Shown: positions 42,641-50,202 of the stretch, piece by piece
Layout: each line of letters begins with the position of its first letter
How positions within the stretch are numbered: the stretch's first letter is position 1
DNA from: Microbacterium arborescens
Lineage (GTDB): Bacteria; Actinomycetota; Actinomycetes; Actinomycetales; Microbacteriaceae
Direction of reading: 5' to 3'
Length of the DNA: 64,000 bases
Assembly (NCBI GenBank): GCA_003339645.1
Contig: QNUV01000041.1
Span: 1-64,000 of the forward strand
The notes under the pieces: model-generated
The model's input: the letters and a program-made list of their open reading frames with translations, nothing else
Database searches by the model: none
What the model was told of the DNA's origin: nothing
Made by a program: the position numbers and the translations under genes

Positions 42641-43651
42641 ATGGGGGAGCCGCTCGTCGACAGATTCGCCCGGGTCCACCGCGACCTGCGCATCTCGCTG
42701 ACCGACCGCTGCTCGCTGCGCTGCACGTACTGCATGCCCGAGCAGGGCAACGAATGGCTCGCGCGGCAGAGCATCCTCACCCTGGATGAGATCGTCGAGG
42801 TCGCGACCGTCGCCGCAGCCGCGGGCATCACGACCTTCCGTCTCACCGGCGGGGAACCGCTGCTGCGCACCGACATCGTCGAGATCGTGCGGCGGCTCGC
42901 GGCCATCGCGTCGCCCGACGGCCCGATCGAGATCGCCATGACCACGAACGGCATCCGGTTGCCCGAGGTGCTGCCCGACCTCGTCGCCGCGGGGCTCGCT
43001 CGCCTGAACATCTCGCTCGACACCCTCGACCGGGAGCGGTTCCGAAACCTCACCCGTCGTGACCGCCTCGACGAGGTGCTCGACGGGGTGCGCGCGGCCC
43101 AGGCGTCCGGGCTCCGGCCGCTGAAGATCAACGCGGTCGCGATGCGCGGTGTCAACGACGACGAGCTCGCCGACCTTGTGGCCTTCGCCGTGGCGCACGA
43201 CGCGCAGATGCGATTCATCGAGCAGATGCCGCTGGATGCCGGCCACACGTGGGACCGGTCGAGCATGGTCACGCGCGAGGAGATCCTCGAAGCGCTCGCG
43301 GCGCGCTGGAGCCTCGAGCCCGTCCCGGGGCGTGGCGGCGCGCCCGCGGAGCGTTGGCGGCTCGACGGCGGCCCGCACACGGTCGGCGTCATCGCATCGG
43401 TGACCGCCCCGTTCTGCGGCGCGTGCGACCGGATGCGGCTGACCGCCGACGGCCAGCTGCGCAACTGCCTCTTCTCGATCGACGAGTACGACCTGCTGCC
43501 GGTGCTGCGCTCCGAGACGCCGCCCGAGGCGCGAGCCGAGCGGATCGATCGTGTGCTCCGAAACTGCATCGCCGGCAAGAAGGCCGGTCACGCGATCGAC
43601 GACCCGGGCTTCCTGCAGCCCGCCCGCGGGATGAACGCGATCGGCGGGTAG
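42641..43651 (+). CDS. moaA: GTP 3',8-cyclase MoaA
   Basis: MoaA is a radical SAM enzyme starting molybdenum cofactor synthesis from GTP. The 336-residue protein has the SAM cluster motif CSLRCTYC (C-x3-C-x2-C) near residue 25, RLTGGEPLLRTD, NISLDTLDRERF, a second cluster region FCGACDRMRLTADGQLRNCLF near 260, and the C-terminal ends PARGMNAIGG with the catalytic Gly-Gly. ATG 42641 is six bases after TACGCT, so the mRNA is leaderless. It is apart from the rest of the Moco genes and divergent from cydA. Confidence 0.96.
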   Translation: MGEPLVDRFARVHRDLRISLTDRCSLRCTYCMPEQGNEWLARQSILTLDEIVEVATVAAAAGITTFRLTGGEPLLRTDIVEIVRRLAAIASPDGPIEIAMTTNGIRLPEVLPDLVAAGLARLNISLDTLDRERFRNLTRRDRLDEVLDGVRAAQASGLRPLKINAVAMRGVNDDELADLVAFAVAHDAQMRFIEQMPLDAGHTWDRSSMVTREEILEALAARWSLEPVPGRGGAPAERWRLDGGPHTVGVIASVTAPFCGACDRMRLTADGQLRNCLFSIDEYDLLPVLRSETPPEARAERIDRVLRNCIAGKKAGHAIDDPGFLQPARGMNAIGG

Positions 43652-43665
43652 GCCGAGATCGCCGC

Positions 43666-44856
43666 TCAGGCGCGGGGTGGGGTCGCTTCGCGGTGGCGCG
43701 GTGAGATCAGGACCGCGCCACCGGTTAGGCACGTCGCGGCGGCTGCGGCGAAGACGAGTGCCGGCCCGCCGCGGGGGAGCAGTGCGCCGATCGCTGCCGC
43801 GCCTATGGCCTGTCCGACCATGAAGGTCACGAACAGCAGTGCTGTGCCGGCGGCCGCGTGTACGGCATCGATCCGCGTCGTCCACCCGATGAGCGCTCCT
43901 GAAGCGGTGACGTACGCCCACCCGAACACGGCGCACGCACCGAGGGCGAGCGCCGTGTTCGTCGGGGCGGCGCCCACCGCGAGTGTCGACCCGGCGATGA
44001 GCCCCGCGCCGATCAGCCAGAGTGCCCGGGGGTGCAGGCCGGACACGAGCCGCGATGTCGCGATGACGGCGGCGCCGCCGCATCCGAGCACGATCCACGC
44101 CAGCACCGACTGCGTCTGCGACCCGCCCGCGTCGACCAGGACGGTGCGGCCGTAGTTCCAGATCGCCGACGCGCCGATTCCGAGAAGGACGGATGCCGCG
44201 ATCGCCGAGCGATGCGCCGTCCACCACGCTCCCGGCGGAAGAAGGGGAGGCCGGCTCGCGCCTTCGTCTCCCGGCGCGCTGTTCCGCCGGCGATCGGCGA
44301 TGAGGACGGCGATCCCCGCCGTCACGGTCGCGACTGCCGCGATCAGCCAGCACAGGCGCCAGTCGGGGGTGAGGGCGAGGGCGATGAAGCCTGCGATGAC
44401 GAGGCCCGGGCCGGTCCCGGCGTTGACGATCGCCTGCGGCGTGCTCGACTCGCGCTCGGCGAACGTACGCGCTACCAGGCGCACGAGGGCGGGCGAGGCG
44501 AGCCCAGCGCCGGCGGAGGAGATCGCCGCAGCGGGGGCGAAGGTCGCCGCATCCGTCGCCGCCGCGATCCCGACGGCACCGCCGCCCGCCGTGAGGATCG
44601 CCGCGACGACGAGGAGGCGTGGATGTCGCTCGGCGGCGAGGAAGCCGACGAGCGCGGCGAGGGCGTAGACGATCGACCCCGCCGCCGAGACGAGGCCGGC
44701 CGCGGCGGTGTCGATGCCGAGGTCGGCGCTCATCTCGGGCAGGTGGAGTCCGAAGGCGAGGCGCACGAGGCCGTAGGTCGCCGCGATCAGCGCGACTCCG
44801 GAGGCGACAAGACCCCACCGCCGAAACAAAAACGACCGTTTCACTTTACCGAGCAT
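43666..44856 (-). CDS. MFS transporter, YbfB/YjiJ-like
   Basis: The 396-residue protein has about 12 hydrophobic segments, starting WGLVASGVALIAATYGLVRLAFGLHLPEMSADLG, and ISSAGAGLASPALVRLVAR. Substrate unknown. The frame opens at ATG 44856, only 11 bases from the divergent TetR start, and includes the probable TetR operator at 44830-44841; a start further inside is possible but no ATG/GTG lies before the first helix with a good Shine-Dalgarno. The TetR protein is the likely repressor. Confidence 0.8.
   Translation of the reverse strand: MLGKVKRSFLFRRWGLVASGVALIAATYGLVRLAFGLHLPEMSADLGIDTAAAGLVSAAGSIVYALAALVGFLAAERHPRLLVVAAILTAGGGAVGIAAATDAATFAPAAAISSAGAGLASPALVRLVARTFAERESSTPQAIVNAGTGPGLVIAGFIALALTPDWRLCWLIAAVATVTAGIAVLIADRRRNSAPGDEGASRPPLLPPGAWWTAHRSAIAASVLLGIGASAIWNYGRTVLVDAGGSQTQSVLAWIVLGCGGAAVIATSRLVSGLHPRALWLIGAGLIAGSTLAVGAAPTNTALALGACAVFGWAYVTASGALIGWTTRIDAVHAAAGTALLFVTFMVGQAIGAAAIGALLPRGGPALVFAAAAATCLTGGAVLISPRHREATPPRA
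44830..44841. promoter_or_regulatory. Probable TetR operator AAACG-AC-CGTTT
   Basis: The 12-base palindrome lies 27 bases upstream of the TetR start and covers the -35 position relative to its TAGAGT -10 (44856-44861). Local A/T-rich sequence contrasts with the high-GC neighbourhood. Confidence 0.5.
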
Positions 44857-44867
44857 AGAGTGCTGGC

Positions 44868-45434
44868 ATGGGAATGCGGCCGCGGACGCAGGAGCGGATC
44901 CTCGATGCCGCCGAGGATCTCTTCTTCACTCAGGGCATCGCCGCGACTCCGGTCGACGCCGTGCTGGCCCGCGCGGGCGTGTCGGCGGCGACGCTCTACC
45001 GGGGGTACGCGAGCAAGGAGGCGCTGCTCGCGGCGGCGCTCGAGCGGCGGCAGCGGGCTTGGATCGAAACGTGGGACGCCGCCGTCGAGCGCGGCGCCGA
45101 CGACGAGGAGCGGCTGCTCGCGGTGTTCGACGCGCTCGCGGCGTTCCGCGACGAGCCGCGCGGGTCGCGCTGGTGCGCCTTCCTCGGCGCGGCCGCCGAA
45201 TACGCCGATCCGCCGCCGGAGGTGGCATCCGCCGTTCGCGCCGACACGGAGGGCATGCGGGCGCGGCTGACCGAGCTCGCTCGTCCGATCGCCGGGGCCG
45301 CCGCGGCCGAGCTCGCGGAGCGGCTGCTCCTCGTCGTCAGCGGCGACCTGGCGATGCGGCTGCGCGAGCGCGGTCACGACACCCAGCTGGCCCGCTCGAC
45401 CGCGGCGCTGGTGATCGCGGCCGCCCGGGGCTGA
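44868..45434 (+). CDS. TetR family transcriptional regulator
   Basis: The 188-residue protein begins RPRTQERILDAAEDLFFTQGIAATPVDAVLARAGVSAATLYRGYASKEALLAAALE, a clear TetR DNA-binding domain, followed by an Ala-rich ligand-binding region. ATG 44868 is six bases after TAGAGT, implying a leaderless mRNA. It is divergent from the MFS gene at 43666-44856 and probably represses it and itself through the palindrome at 44830-44841. Ligand unknown. Confidence 0.9.
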   Translation: MGMRPRTQERILDAAEDLFFTQGIAATPVDAVLARAGVSAATLYRGYASKEALLAAALERRQRAWIETWDAAVERGADDEERLLAVFDALAAFRDEPRGSRWCAFLGAAAEYADPPPEVASAVRADTEGMRARLTELARPIAGAAAAELAERLLLVVSGDLAMRLRERGHDTQLARSTAALVIAAARG

Positions 45435-45473
45435 GGCCGGACGAGGTCCGGGTGTCGACTCCGCCGGGCTCAG
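45431..45473. terminator. Weak bidirectional hairpin
   Basis: CTGAGGCCGG (45431-45440) pairs with CCGGGCTCAG (45464-45473) with one mismatch and contains the stop codons of both convergent genes. Confidence 0.35.
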
Positions 45474-46105
45474 TCGTGGGCGGTCGCGGCGTGCAGCAGC
45501 TGGATGATGCACACCGACGGGTCGCACGAGGACCGCATGCCGTCGACGGCGAGGGGTCCGCCCGCCTCGGTGAGCACGCCCTGCAGCAGGCTCAGGTGAA
45601 CGCTGCAGAGCACCTCGCGATGATCGGCCTGCGCCGTGGCGTGTGCGCAGGGGGTCAGGTCGACCGTCAGCGCGGAGTCGTCGATGATCGGGTCGAAGCC
45701 TTCGTCCTCGAGCTCCTCGACGAGGGCGTCGAGCTGGTGCAGTGCGCGGGTCTCGAGCACGTCGGGGACGTCGACGGTGAGGACGCGGCGCATGAGGTCG
45801 CCGCGCTGCGCGGCATCCCGCACCTTGCGGCGCTGGATGGCGCTGCGGGTCGCGTCTCCGTCGGCGGCGCTGTAGAGCACGCGGGGGCGTCCGCGGGTGG
45901 TGCGGTGCTCCTTCTCGGCGACGATGAAGCCGTCGGAGATCAGTCGGGCCAGGTGCTCGCGGATGGTGTTCGGGTGCAGGTCGGTGGCCTCTTGCAGTTC
46001 GAGGATCGTCCGGCGGGGCTGCTCCTGGATGAGGTGCAGGATCTCCACGCGGGAGTAGCTCGAGATGGCGCTGTATCCGACGGTCGCGGTGCTCATAGGA
46101 CTCAT
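45470..46105 (-). CDS. Winged-helix regulator with C-terminal cysteine cluster (SufR-like)
   Basis: The 211-residue protein has an N-terminal winged helix (RRTILELQEATDLHPNTIREHLARLISDGFIVAEKEHRTTRGRPRVLY, residues 31-78) and a C-terminal sensor domain with four cysteines, C153, C167, C194 and C199, in the pattern C-x13-C-x26-C-x4-C, near VLCSVHLSLLQGVL. Related actinobacterial regulators, including SufR, hold Fe-S clusters with such cysteines. The palindrome TGTGGT-CTT-ACCACA 19 bases upstream suggests autoregulation, and its core is found in the cydA promoter. I infer a redox or gas sensor. The start could instead be ATG 46096. Confidence 0.75.
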   Translation of the reverse strand: MSPMSTATVGYSAISSYSRVEILHLIQEQPRRTILELQEATDLHPNTIREHLARLISDGFIVAEKEHRTTRGRPRVLYSAADGDATRSAIQRRKVRDAAQRGDLMRRVLTVDVPDVLETRALHQLDALVEELEDEGFDPIIDDSALTVDLTPCAHATAQADHREVLCSVHLSLLQGVLTEAGGPLAVDGMRSSCDPSVCIIQLLHAATAHD

Positions 46106-46123
46106 TAAACACGGAAAACCGTC

Positions 46124-46138
46124 TGTGGTCTTACCACA
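46124..46138 (-). promoter_or_regulatory. Operator TGTGGT-CTT-ACCACA before the winged-helix gene
   Basis: The 15-base site has perfect six-base arms. It matches the GTGGT-N3-ACCAC core of the cydA promoter site at 42541-42553. Likely an autoregulatory site. Confidence 0.6.
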
Positions 46139-46183
46139 CCGTGAATTTTGTGGGTTTGCTGGCGCGTCCTAGGTGTGTGTGGC

Positions 46184-46260
46184 GCAAACCTCGGAGAAAA
46201 CGACGAACCTCGGAGCCTGCCTGCGCGGGGCTCCGAGGTTCGCGTGGTTGTCCGAGTTGC
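46184..46260. repeat. Palindromic repeat, word AACCTCGGAG, 19-nt step
   Basis: AACCTCGGAG starts at 46187 and again at 46206. The inverted copies start (at TCCGAG) at 46232 and 46251. Both steps are 19 bases. The inner pair CGAACCTCGGAGCC (46204-46217) and GGCTCCGAGGTTCG (46229-46242) is a perfect 14-base stem. It lies just after the aldo/keto reductase gene and could also terminate it. Confidence 0.8.
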
Positions 46261-46272
46261 GGATGCCGCGGC

Positions 46273-47223
46273 TTAGGCCTCCGGGGTCCAGGTCGACACG
46301 CGGGTGAGCTCGGCGATCTCGTCGGCCGTGAGCTCGACGCGCCCGCCGTCGAGCAGGCCCTGCACCTGCTCGAGGCGCGAGGCGCTCGCGATCGGCGCGA
46401 CCACGGTCGGCTGCGAACGCAGCCACGCGAGCGCGGCCGAGGCGATCGAGACGTCGTGTGCGGCGCCGACGCGCTCGAGGGTGTCGATGATCTGCAGGCC
46501 CTGCGGCGTCGCGTACACGGCGGCGCCCTCGGCGCGCGGGGTGTTGTGGGCCGAGGCATCCGTCGACCGGTACTTGCCGGTCAGGAAGCCCTTCGCGAGG
46601 GCGAAGTAGGGGATGAGGCTGAGGTTCTCGCGCTCGGCGATCGGCACGATGGTCTCTTCGACCTCGTTGCGGTGCACGAGGTTGTAGTGCGGCTGGATGG
46701 CGACGGGGCGGGCGACGCCGGTCTCGTCGGCGATGCGCAGCCACTCCTCGATGCGCTCCGCGGTGTAGTTCGACACGGCGATGTGGCGAACCAGGCCGTC
46801 GGCGACGAGCTGGCCGAACGCGCCGACCGTCTCTTCGAGAGGGGTCTCCTCGTCGTCGAAGTGTGCGTAGTAGAGGTCGATCGCGTCGACGCCCAGGCGC
46901 TTCAGCGAAGCCTCGGCGGCGGCGCGGACGTTCGAGGCGGAGAGCCCGCGGAAGTCCGGATGCTGGCTGACCTTCGTCGCCACGACGACCTCGGGGCGGC
47001 TGCGTGCTGCGAGCCATTCGCCGATGATCGTCTCGCTCTCGCCCCCGCTGTGGCCGGGCGCCCAGGCGCTGTAGGAATCGGCGGTGTCGATGAAGTTGCC
47101 GCCGCCTTCGACGAACGCGTCGAGGATCGCGAACGACGCGTCGCGGTCGGCGGTCCAGCCGAAGACGTTGCCGCCGAGGGCGAGGGGGAAGACGGAGAGG
47201 TCGCTGTTTCCGATCGTGCTCAT
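46273..47223 (-). CDS. Aldo/keto reductase
   Basis: The 316-residue NADPH-dependent reductase has the catalytic tetrad in NFIDTADSYSAWAPG (Asp and Tyr), VVVATKVS (Lys) and DLYYAHFDDEE (His), and the C-terminal cofactor region VVAPIASASRLEQVQGLL. It resembles the YajO/general stress AKR group. Substrate unknown. It is bounded by two different palindromic repeats (46184-46260 and 47276-47358). Confidence 0.9.
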   Translation of the reverse strand: MSTIGNSDLSVFPLALGGNVFGWTADRDASFAILDAFVEGGGNFIDTADSYSAWAPGHSGGESETIIGEWLAARSRPEVVVATKVSQHPDFRGLSASNVRAAAEASLKRLGVDAIDLYYAHFDDEETPLEETVGAFGQLVADGLVRHIAVSNYTAERIEEWLRIADETGVARPVAIQPHYNLVHRNEVEETIVPIAERENLSLIPYFALAKGFLTGKYRSTDASAHNTPRAEGAAVYATPQGLQIIDTLERVGAAHDVSIASAALAWLRSQPTVVAPIASASRLEQVQGLLDGGRVELTADEIAELTRVSTWTPEA

Positions 47224-47275
47224 GGTGGGTTCAAGCGGTGGGGTCGGGCTGATATTCCGGCCCGGTGACGACGAA

Positions 47276-47358
47276 GCGCCAACTCCTCAGAATCCGACGT
47301 GAGGCGGTGTCTCGGGCCCCGTGAGGGGCGTTGAGGCTCGGATCTGAGGAGTTGGCGC
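47276..47358. repeat. 83-bp palindromic repeat with GCGCCAACTCCTCAGA ends
   Basis: GCGCCAACTCCTCAGAATCCGA-type left arm (47276-47297) is inverted at 47338-47358 with a one-base difference. TGAGG also occurs at 47300, 47322 and 47345, steps of 22-23 bases, so its internal rhythm differs from the 19-nt class. Confidence 0.75.
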
Positions 47359-47378
47359 GGTGCCTGTGTGCAGCTGTG

Positions 47379-47660
47379 TCAGCGCGTACGAGTCGAGCCG
47401 CGGCGCGAGACGGCGACGTAGATGCCGAGCACGATGATGGCACCGATGATCGAGCCGATGATGCCGGACGGCTGCAGGAAGCCGCCCTCGGGGCTGTGGT
47501 TGAAGATGAGGAATCCGAGGAATCCGCCGACGAACGAGCCGACGATGCCGAGCACGATGGTCATCAGGATGCCGATGTTCTGCTTGCCGGGGATGACGGC
47601 GCGCGCGATGAAGCCGGCGATCAGTCCGACGAGGATGAGGCCGAGGATCGTCCAGAGCAT
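47379..47660 (-). CDS. GlsB/YeaQ/YmgE family membrane protein
   Basis: The 93-residue protein has three hydrophobic segments rich in Gly (LWTILGLILVGLIAGFIARAVIPG; MTIVLGIVGSFVGGFLGFLIF; GIIGSIIGAIIVLGIYVAVSRR), the hallmark of transglycosylase-associated stress proteins. Function is unclear, often induced by stress. GAAGAAG upstream of ATG 47660 is a fair Shine-Dalgarno. No operon partner. Confidence 0.92.
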   Translation of the reverse strand: MLWTILGLILVGLIAGFIARAVIPGKQNIGILMTIVLGIVGSFVGGFLGFLIFNHSPEGGFLQPSGIIGSIIGAIIVLGIYVAVSRRGSTRTR

Positions 47661-47800
47661 GGTGCTTCTTCTTTCTGTGCAGGAACAGGCGCCGGTCGGG
47701 CACCCGGGGCGGACGACAGGTTATGACTGCGCGGTCGGGATCACCGCGGCTCTTTCGCCCACTCCCGCCGTGGTTGTACTCTTGCGGGCCCGTGCGAGCC

Positions 47801-47870
47801 GCGAGCACGCACCCTCGTCGCGAGAACGCACCCGCGACGGTGTGCTTTCGGCGCGATGGTGCGTTCTCGC
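47801..47870. repeat. Palindromic repeat, word GAGAACGCACC, copy A
   Basis: Forward words start at 47801 and 47820 and inverted words at 47839 and 47858, each step 19 bases. The inverted words are separated by GGCGCGAT. It lies just beyond the 3' end of the hydrolase gene. The rest of the 47661-47880 gap shows nothing else. Confidence 0.82.
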
Positions 47871-47880
47871 TCGGGATCCG

Positions 47881-48678
47881 TCAGGCGAGTGCGTCCCGGA
47901 GCGCGGCGAGCCACGACGGGAACGCATCGAGGTGCGCGTCGTGGCTGCCGTCGGGGAGCGGCAGGATGCGGGTGCCCGGGCGCCGCGCGGCGAGCTCGGC
48001 CTGCTGCTCGGGGGAGAACATGCCGCGATGGGCGAACACCGCCGTCGTCGGCACCGCGAGGTCCTCCCACTCCGCCCACCGTGGTTCGTGCACCGCGGCG
48101 ATCACGGCCTGCATGACGTCGGCGTCGAAGCGGGGCCGCAACCCCGAGGGCGTCTGCTCAAGGTCCGCGACCCAGGCCTCGGTGAGCGGCGAGTCGCCGA
48201 GGAATTCCCGCGCGGCGGCCGCATCGGCGAACGGGATCGGCCACGAGGCGAAGAAGGCGCCGAGGTCGGCGGCATCCTGTGGATCGGTGCTCCCGGCCGG
48301 ATGCCCCTCCAGCAGGATCAGCCGACTGACCAGGTCGGGATGCCGGCTCGCGGTGAGCAACGCGGTGTGCGCGCCCATCGACTGCCCGACCAGTGCCACT
48401 CGCTCACCCGGCGCGAAGCGCTCGAGCACGGCGACGACATCCGCAACGAAGGCGTCGCGGGAGAGGTCGTCGGGTCGCCGCGTGCTGCGGCCGTGACCGC
48501 GCTGGTCGAGCAGGAGCACCCGGTGCCCGTCGGTGAGCGCATCCGCCGTGGGCATGAGCTCGCGCGAGCTGCCTGCCAGCCCGTGCAGCAGCAGGACCGC
48601 AGGGCCGGTCCCTCCGGTCTCGGTCACCGCGAGCGAGACGCCGCCGCGGTGGATGATCGTGGGGCGGCGTTGCGTCAT
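47881..48678 (-). CDS. Alpha/beta hydrolase
   Basis: The 265-residue enzyme has the oxyanion region VLLLHGLAGSSRE near 34, the nucleophile elbow LVGQSMGAHT (Gly-Gln-Ser-Met-Gly) near residue 97, and a C-terminal His in DGSHDAHLD. Substrate unknown. ATG 48678 lies six bases after GACAAT on the minus strand, suggesting a leaderless mRNA. Two copies of the same palindromic repeat flank the gene in the same orientation. Confidence 0.87.
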   Translation of the reverse strand: MTQRRPTIIHRGGVSLAVTETGGTGPAVLLLHGLAGSSRELMPTADALTDGHRVLLLDQRGHGRSTRRPDDLSRDAFVADVVAVLERFAPGERVALVGQSMGAHTALLTASRHPDLVSRLILLEGHPAGSTDPQDAADLGAFFASWPIPFADAAAAREFLGDSPLTEAWVADLEQTPSGLRPRFDADVMQAVIAAVHEPRWAEWEDLAVPTTAVFAHRGMFSPEQQAELAARRPGTRILPLPDGSHDAHLDAFPSWLAALRDALA

Positions 48679-48713
48679 CCGTCCATTGTCCGGGTGCGGC
48701 GCCCTGCACATCA

Positions 48714-48786
48714 CCGAGAACGCACCGTCGCCGCGAGAACATACCCCGCACGGTGCGTTCTCGGCGCGATGGTGCGTACTCGGCGC
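48714..48786. repeat. Palindromic repeat, word GAGAACGCACC, copy B
   Basis: GAG of the forward words lies at 48716 and 48735; GGTG of the inverted words at 48752 and 48771. Steps (19, 17, 19) equal those in copy A, and the GGCGCGAT spacer is identical. It ends four bases before the acetyltransferase stop codon. Confidence 0.82.
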
Positions 48787-48789
48787 GAG

Positions 48790-49380
48790 CTAAGACCAGC
48801 GCAGGGGCGTGACCTCGCCGGTCTCCCAGTCGCGGCGGAGGATGCTGTACGCCACCGACCCCAGCGGCTCGGAACCCTCGACGGGCCACCCCTCGCGGTA
48901 GTAGGCCTCCTGCACCCAGCCGCACGCATCGAAGATCCGGCGCATCGCACGGTTGTCTTCGCGGGTCTGCCCCTCGAAGCGGTCGACCTCGGGCATGGTC
49001 GTGAAAACGTGGTCTGCCGCCGTCGCCAGCACGTCTTTCGCGAGGCCGCGGCCCCGCCACACCGACGCCAGCCGGAGATCGAACAGCGGTGCGCCGTCGC
49101 TGATCTCCTCGAGGCGGAAGAATCCGATGCGGCCGTGTTCGACATGGTCGATCCAGAACGAGTCGTTGTCGTCGTCGCGGAACCGCCCCGCGGCGATGCC
49201 CTCCTCGACCTGAGCGCGCGTCGGTCGGATTCCGACGTGGAACGGGAACACCTCGCCGGTCATGAACGCGATCAGTTCCTCGCGGTCGGCTCCCGCCGGG
49301 TCGATACGGACGAGTTCGATGGTGTCCACCCGAGGGGCGGTCCGGGAAGTCGCGAGGCTGTGTGTCTCTTCATCGTGCAC
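48790..49380 (-). CDS. GNAT family N-acetyltransferase
   Basis: The 196-residue protein has HGRIGFFRLEEI, the acetyl-CoA motif LASVWRGRGLAKDVLATAADHV near 105 and REDNRAMRRIFDACGWVQEAYYREGWP typical of RimJ/RimL-like acetyltransferases. Substrate unknown. GTG 49380 is preferred because TAGCGT lies seven bases upstream; the frame could open nine bases earlier at another GTG. Confidence 0.83.
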   Translation of the reverse strand: MHDEETHSLATSRTAPRVDTIELVRIDPAGADREELIAFMTGEVFPFHVGIRPTRAQVEEGIAAGRFRDDDNDSFWIDHVEHGRIGFFRLEEISDGAPLFDLRLASVWRGRGLAKDVLATAADHVFTTMPEVDRFEGQTREDNRAMRRIFDACGWVQEAYYREGWPVEGSEPLGSVAYSILRRDWETGEVTPLRWS

Positions 49381-49419
49381 CCCATCCACGCTAGTCGGAC
49401 GCGGCGCGAGCGCCTGCAG

Positions 49420-50202
49420 TCAGAGGGCGTGGTGTTCCGCTCGCTGAAGCCAGTCGCGAACGAGCGGGGCGACAGCGTCCGGGTGCTCGAGATGGACGTT
49501 GTGTCCCGCCCCGTCGACGACGACGAAGGTGCCGCGGACGTAATGGCCGGCGGTACCGAGCCCGTCCTCGAAACCGACGACGTGGTCTTGACGCCCGAAG
49601 ACGTGCAGGCTCGGCGCCGTGAACGGGAGGTCGGTGCGTTCGGGAGCGTATCCAGCCGAGTACGACGAGCTGATCCGGTCGAGGACCTCCGCGTCGGCTC
49701 CCCGGATGCCGGGCAGCACGAACCTCTCGAACGCGGTCAGCGCTTCGGCGGTCTGCAGCACCGCCATCTCCGCGAAGTCGTCCCGAAACGAACCCGCTCG
49801 GGAGAGCACGGACTCGTTCGCCATGACGATCTCGCGCGGAGGCAGTCGCCTCTTGTCATGGTCGAGCTCGAACACGCCGGCGAGGGTCGCCAGCCCGCGG
49901 CACTGAGGCCGAAGCGCATGCGCCACGTGACGGGCGACCATCGCGCCGAACGAATTGCCGACGATGGCGAAGGGCCCGCCCGCGGCGATGATTTCAACCT
50001 CGTCGCGGACAGCGTCGGCGACCTCCCGAGGCGTGCTGACACCCTGATCGGTCGCGCCCTCCGCCCAGGGCAGGTCGAGATAGATGCGCCGCCATGGGCG
50101 ATCGGCTACCCAGTCCTCCAAGGGAAGCAAGATGCGGTGATCGACTCCGAACCCGTGCACCGCGATGAGCGGGACGCCCGAGCCGTGTTCCGCCGCGATC
50201 AT
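49420..50202 (-). CDS. Alpha/beta hydrolase (second)
   Basis: The 260-residue enzyme has PLIAVHGFGVDHR near 11, nucleophile elbow IVGNSFGAMVARH near residue 80, and VVVDGAGHNVHLEHPD with the catalytic His. Its start overlaps the stop of the flavin-dependent oxidoreductase gene (ATGA), so the two are translationally coupled and may act in one catabolic step. Substrate unknown. Sequence around the start shows no Shine-Dalgarno beyond coupling. Confidence 0.87.
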   Translation of the reverse strand: MIAAEHGSGVPLIAVHGFGVDHRILLPLEDWVADRPWRRIYLDLPWAEGATDQGVSTPREVADAVRDEVEIIAAGGPFAIVGNSFGAMVARHVAHALRPQCRGLATLAGVFELDHDKRRLPPREIVMANESVLSRAGSFRDDFAEMAVLQTAEALTAFERFVLPGIRGADAEVLDRISSSYSAGYAPERTDLPFTAPSLHVFGRQDHVVGFEDGLGTAGHYVRGTFVVVDGAGHNVHLEHPDAVAPLVRDWLQRAEHHAL

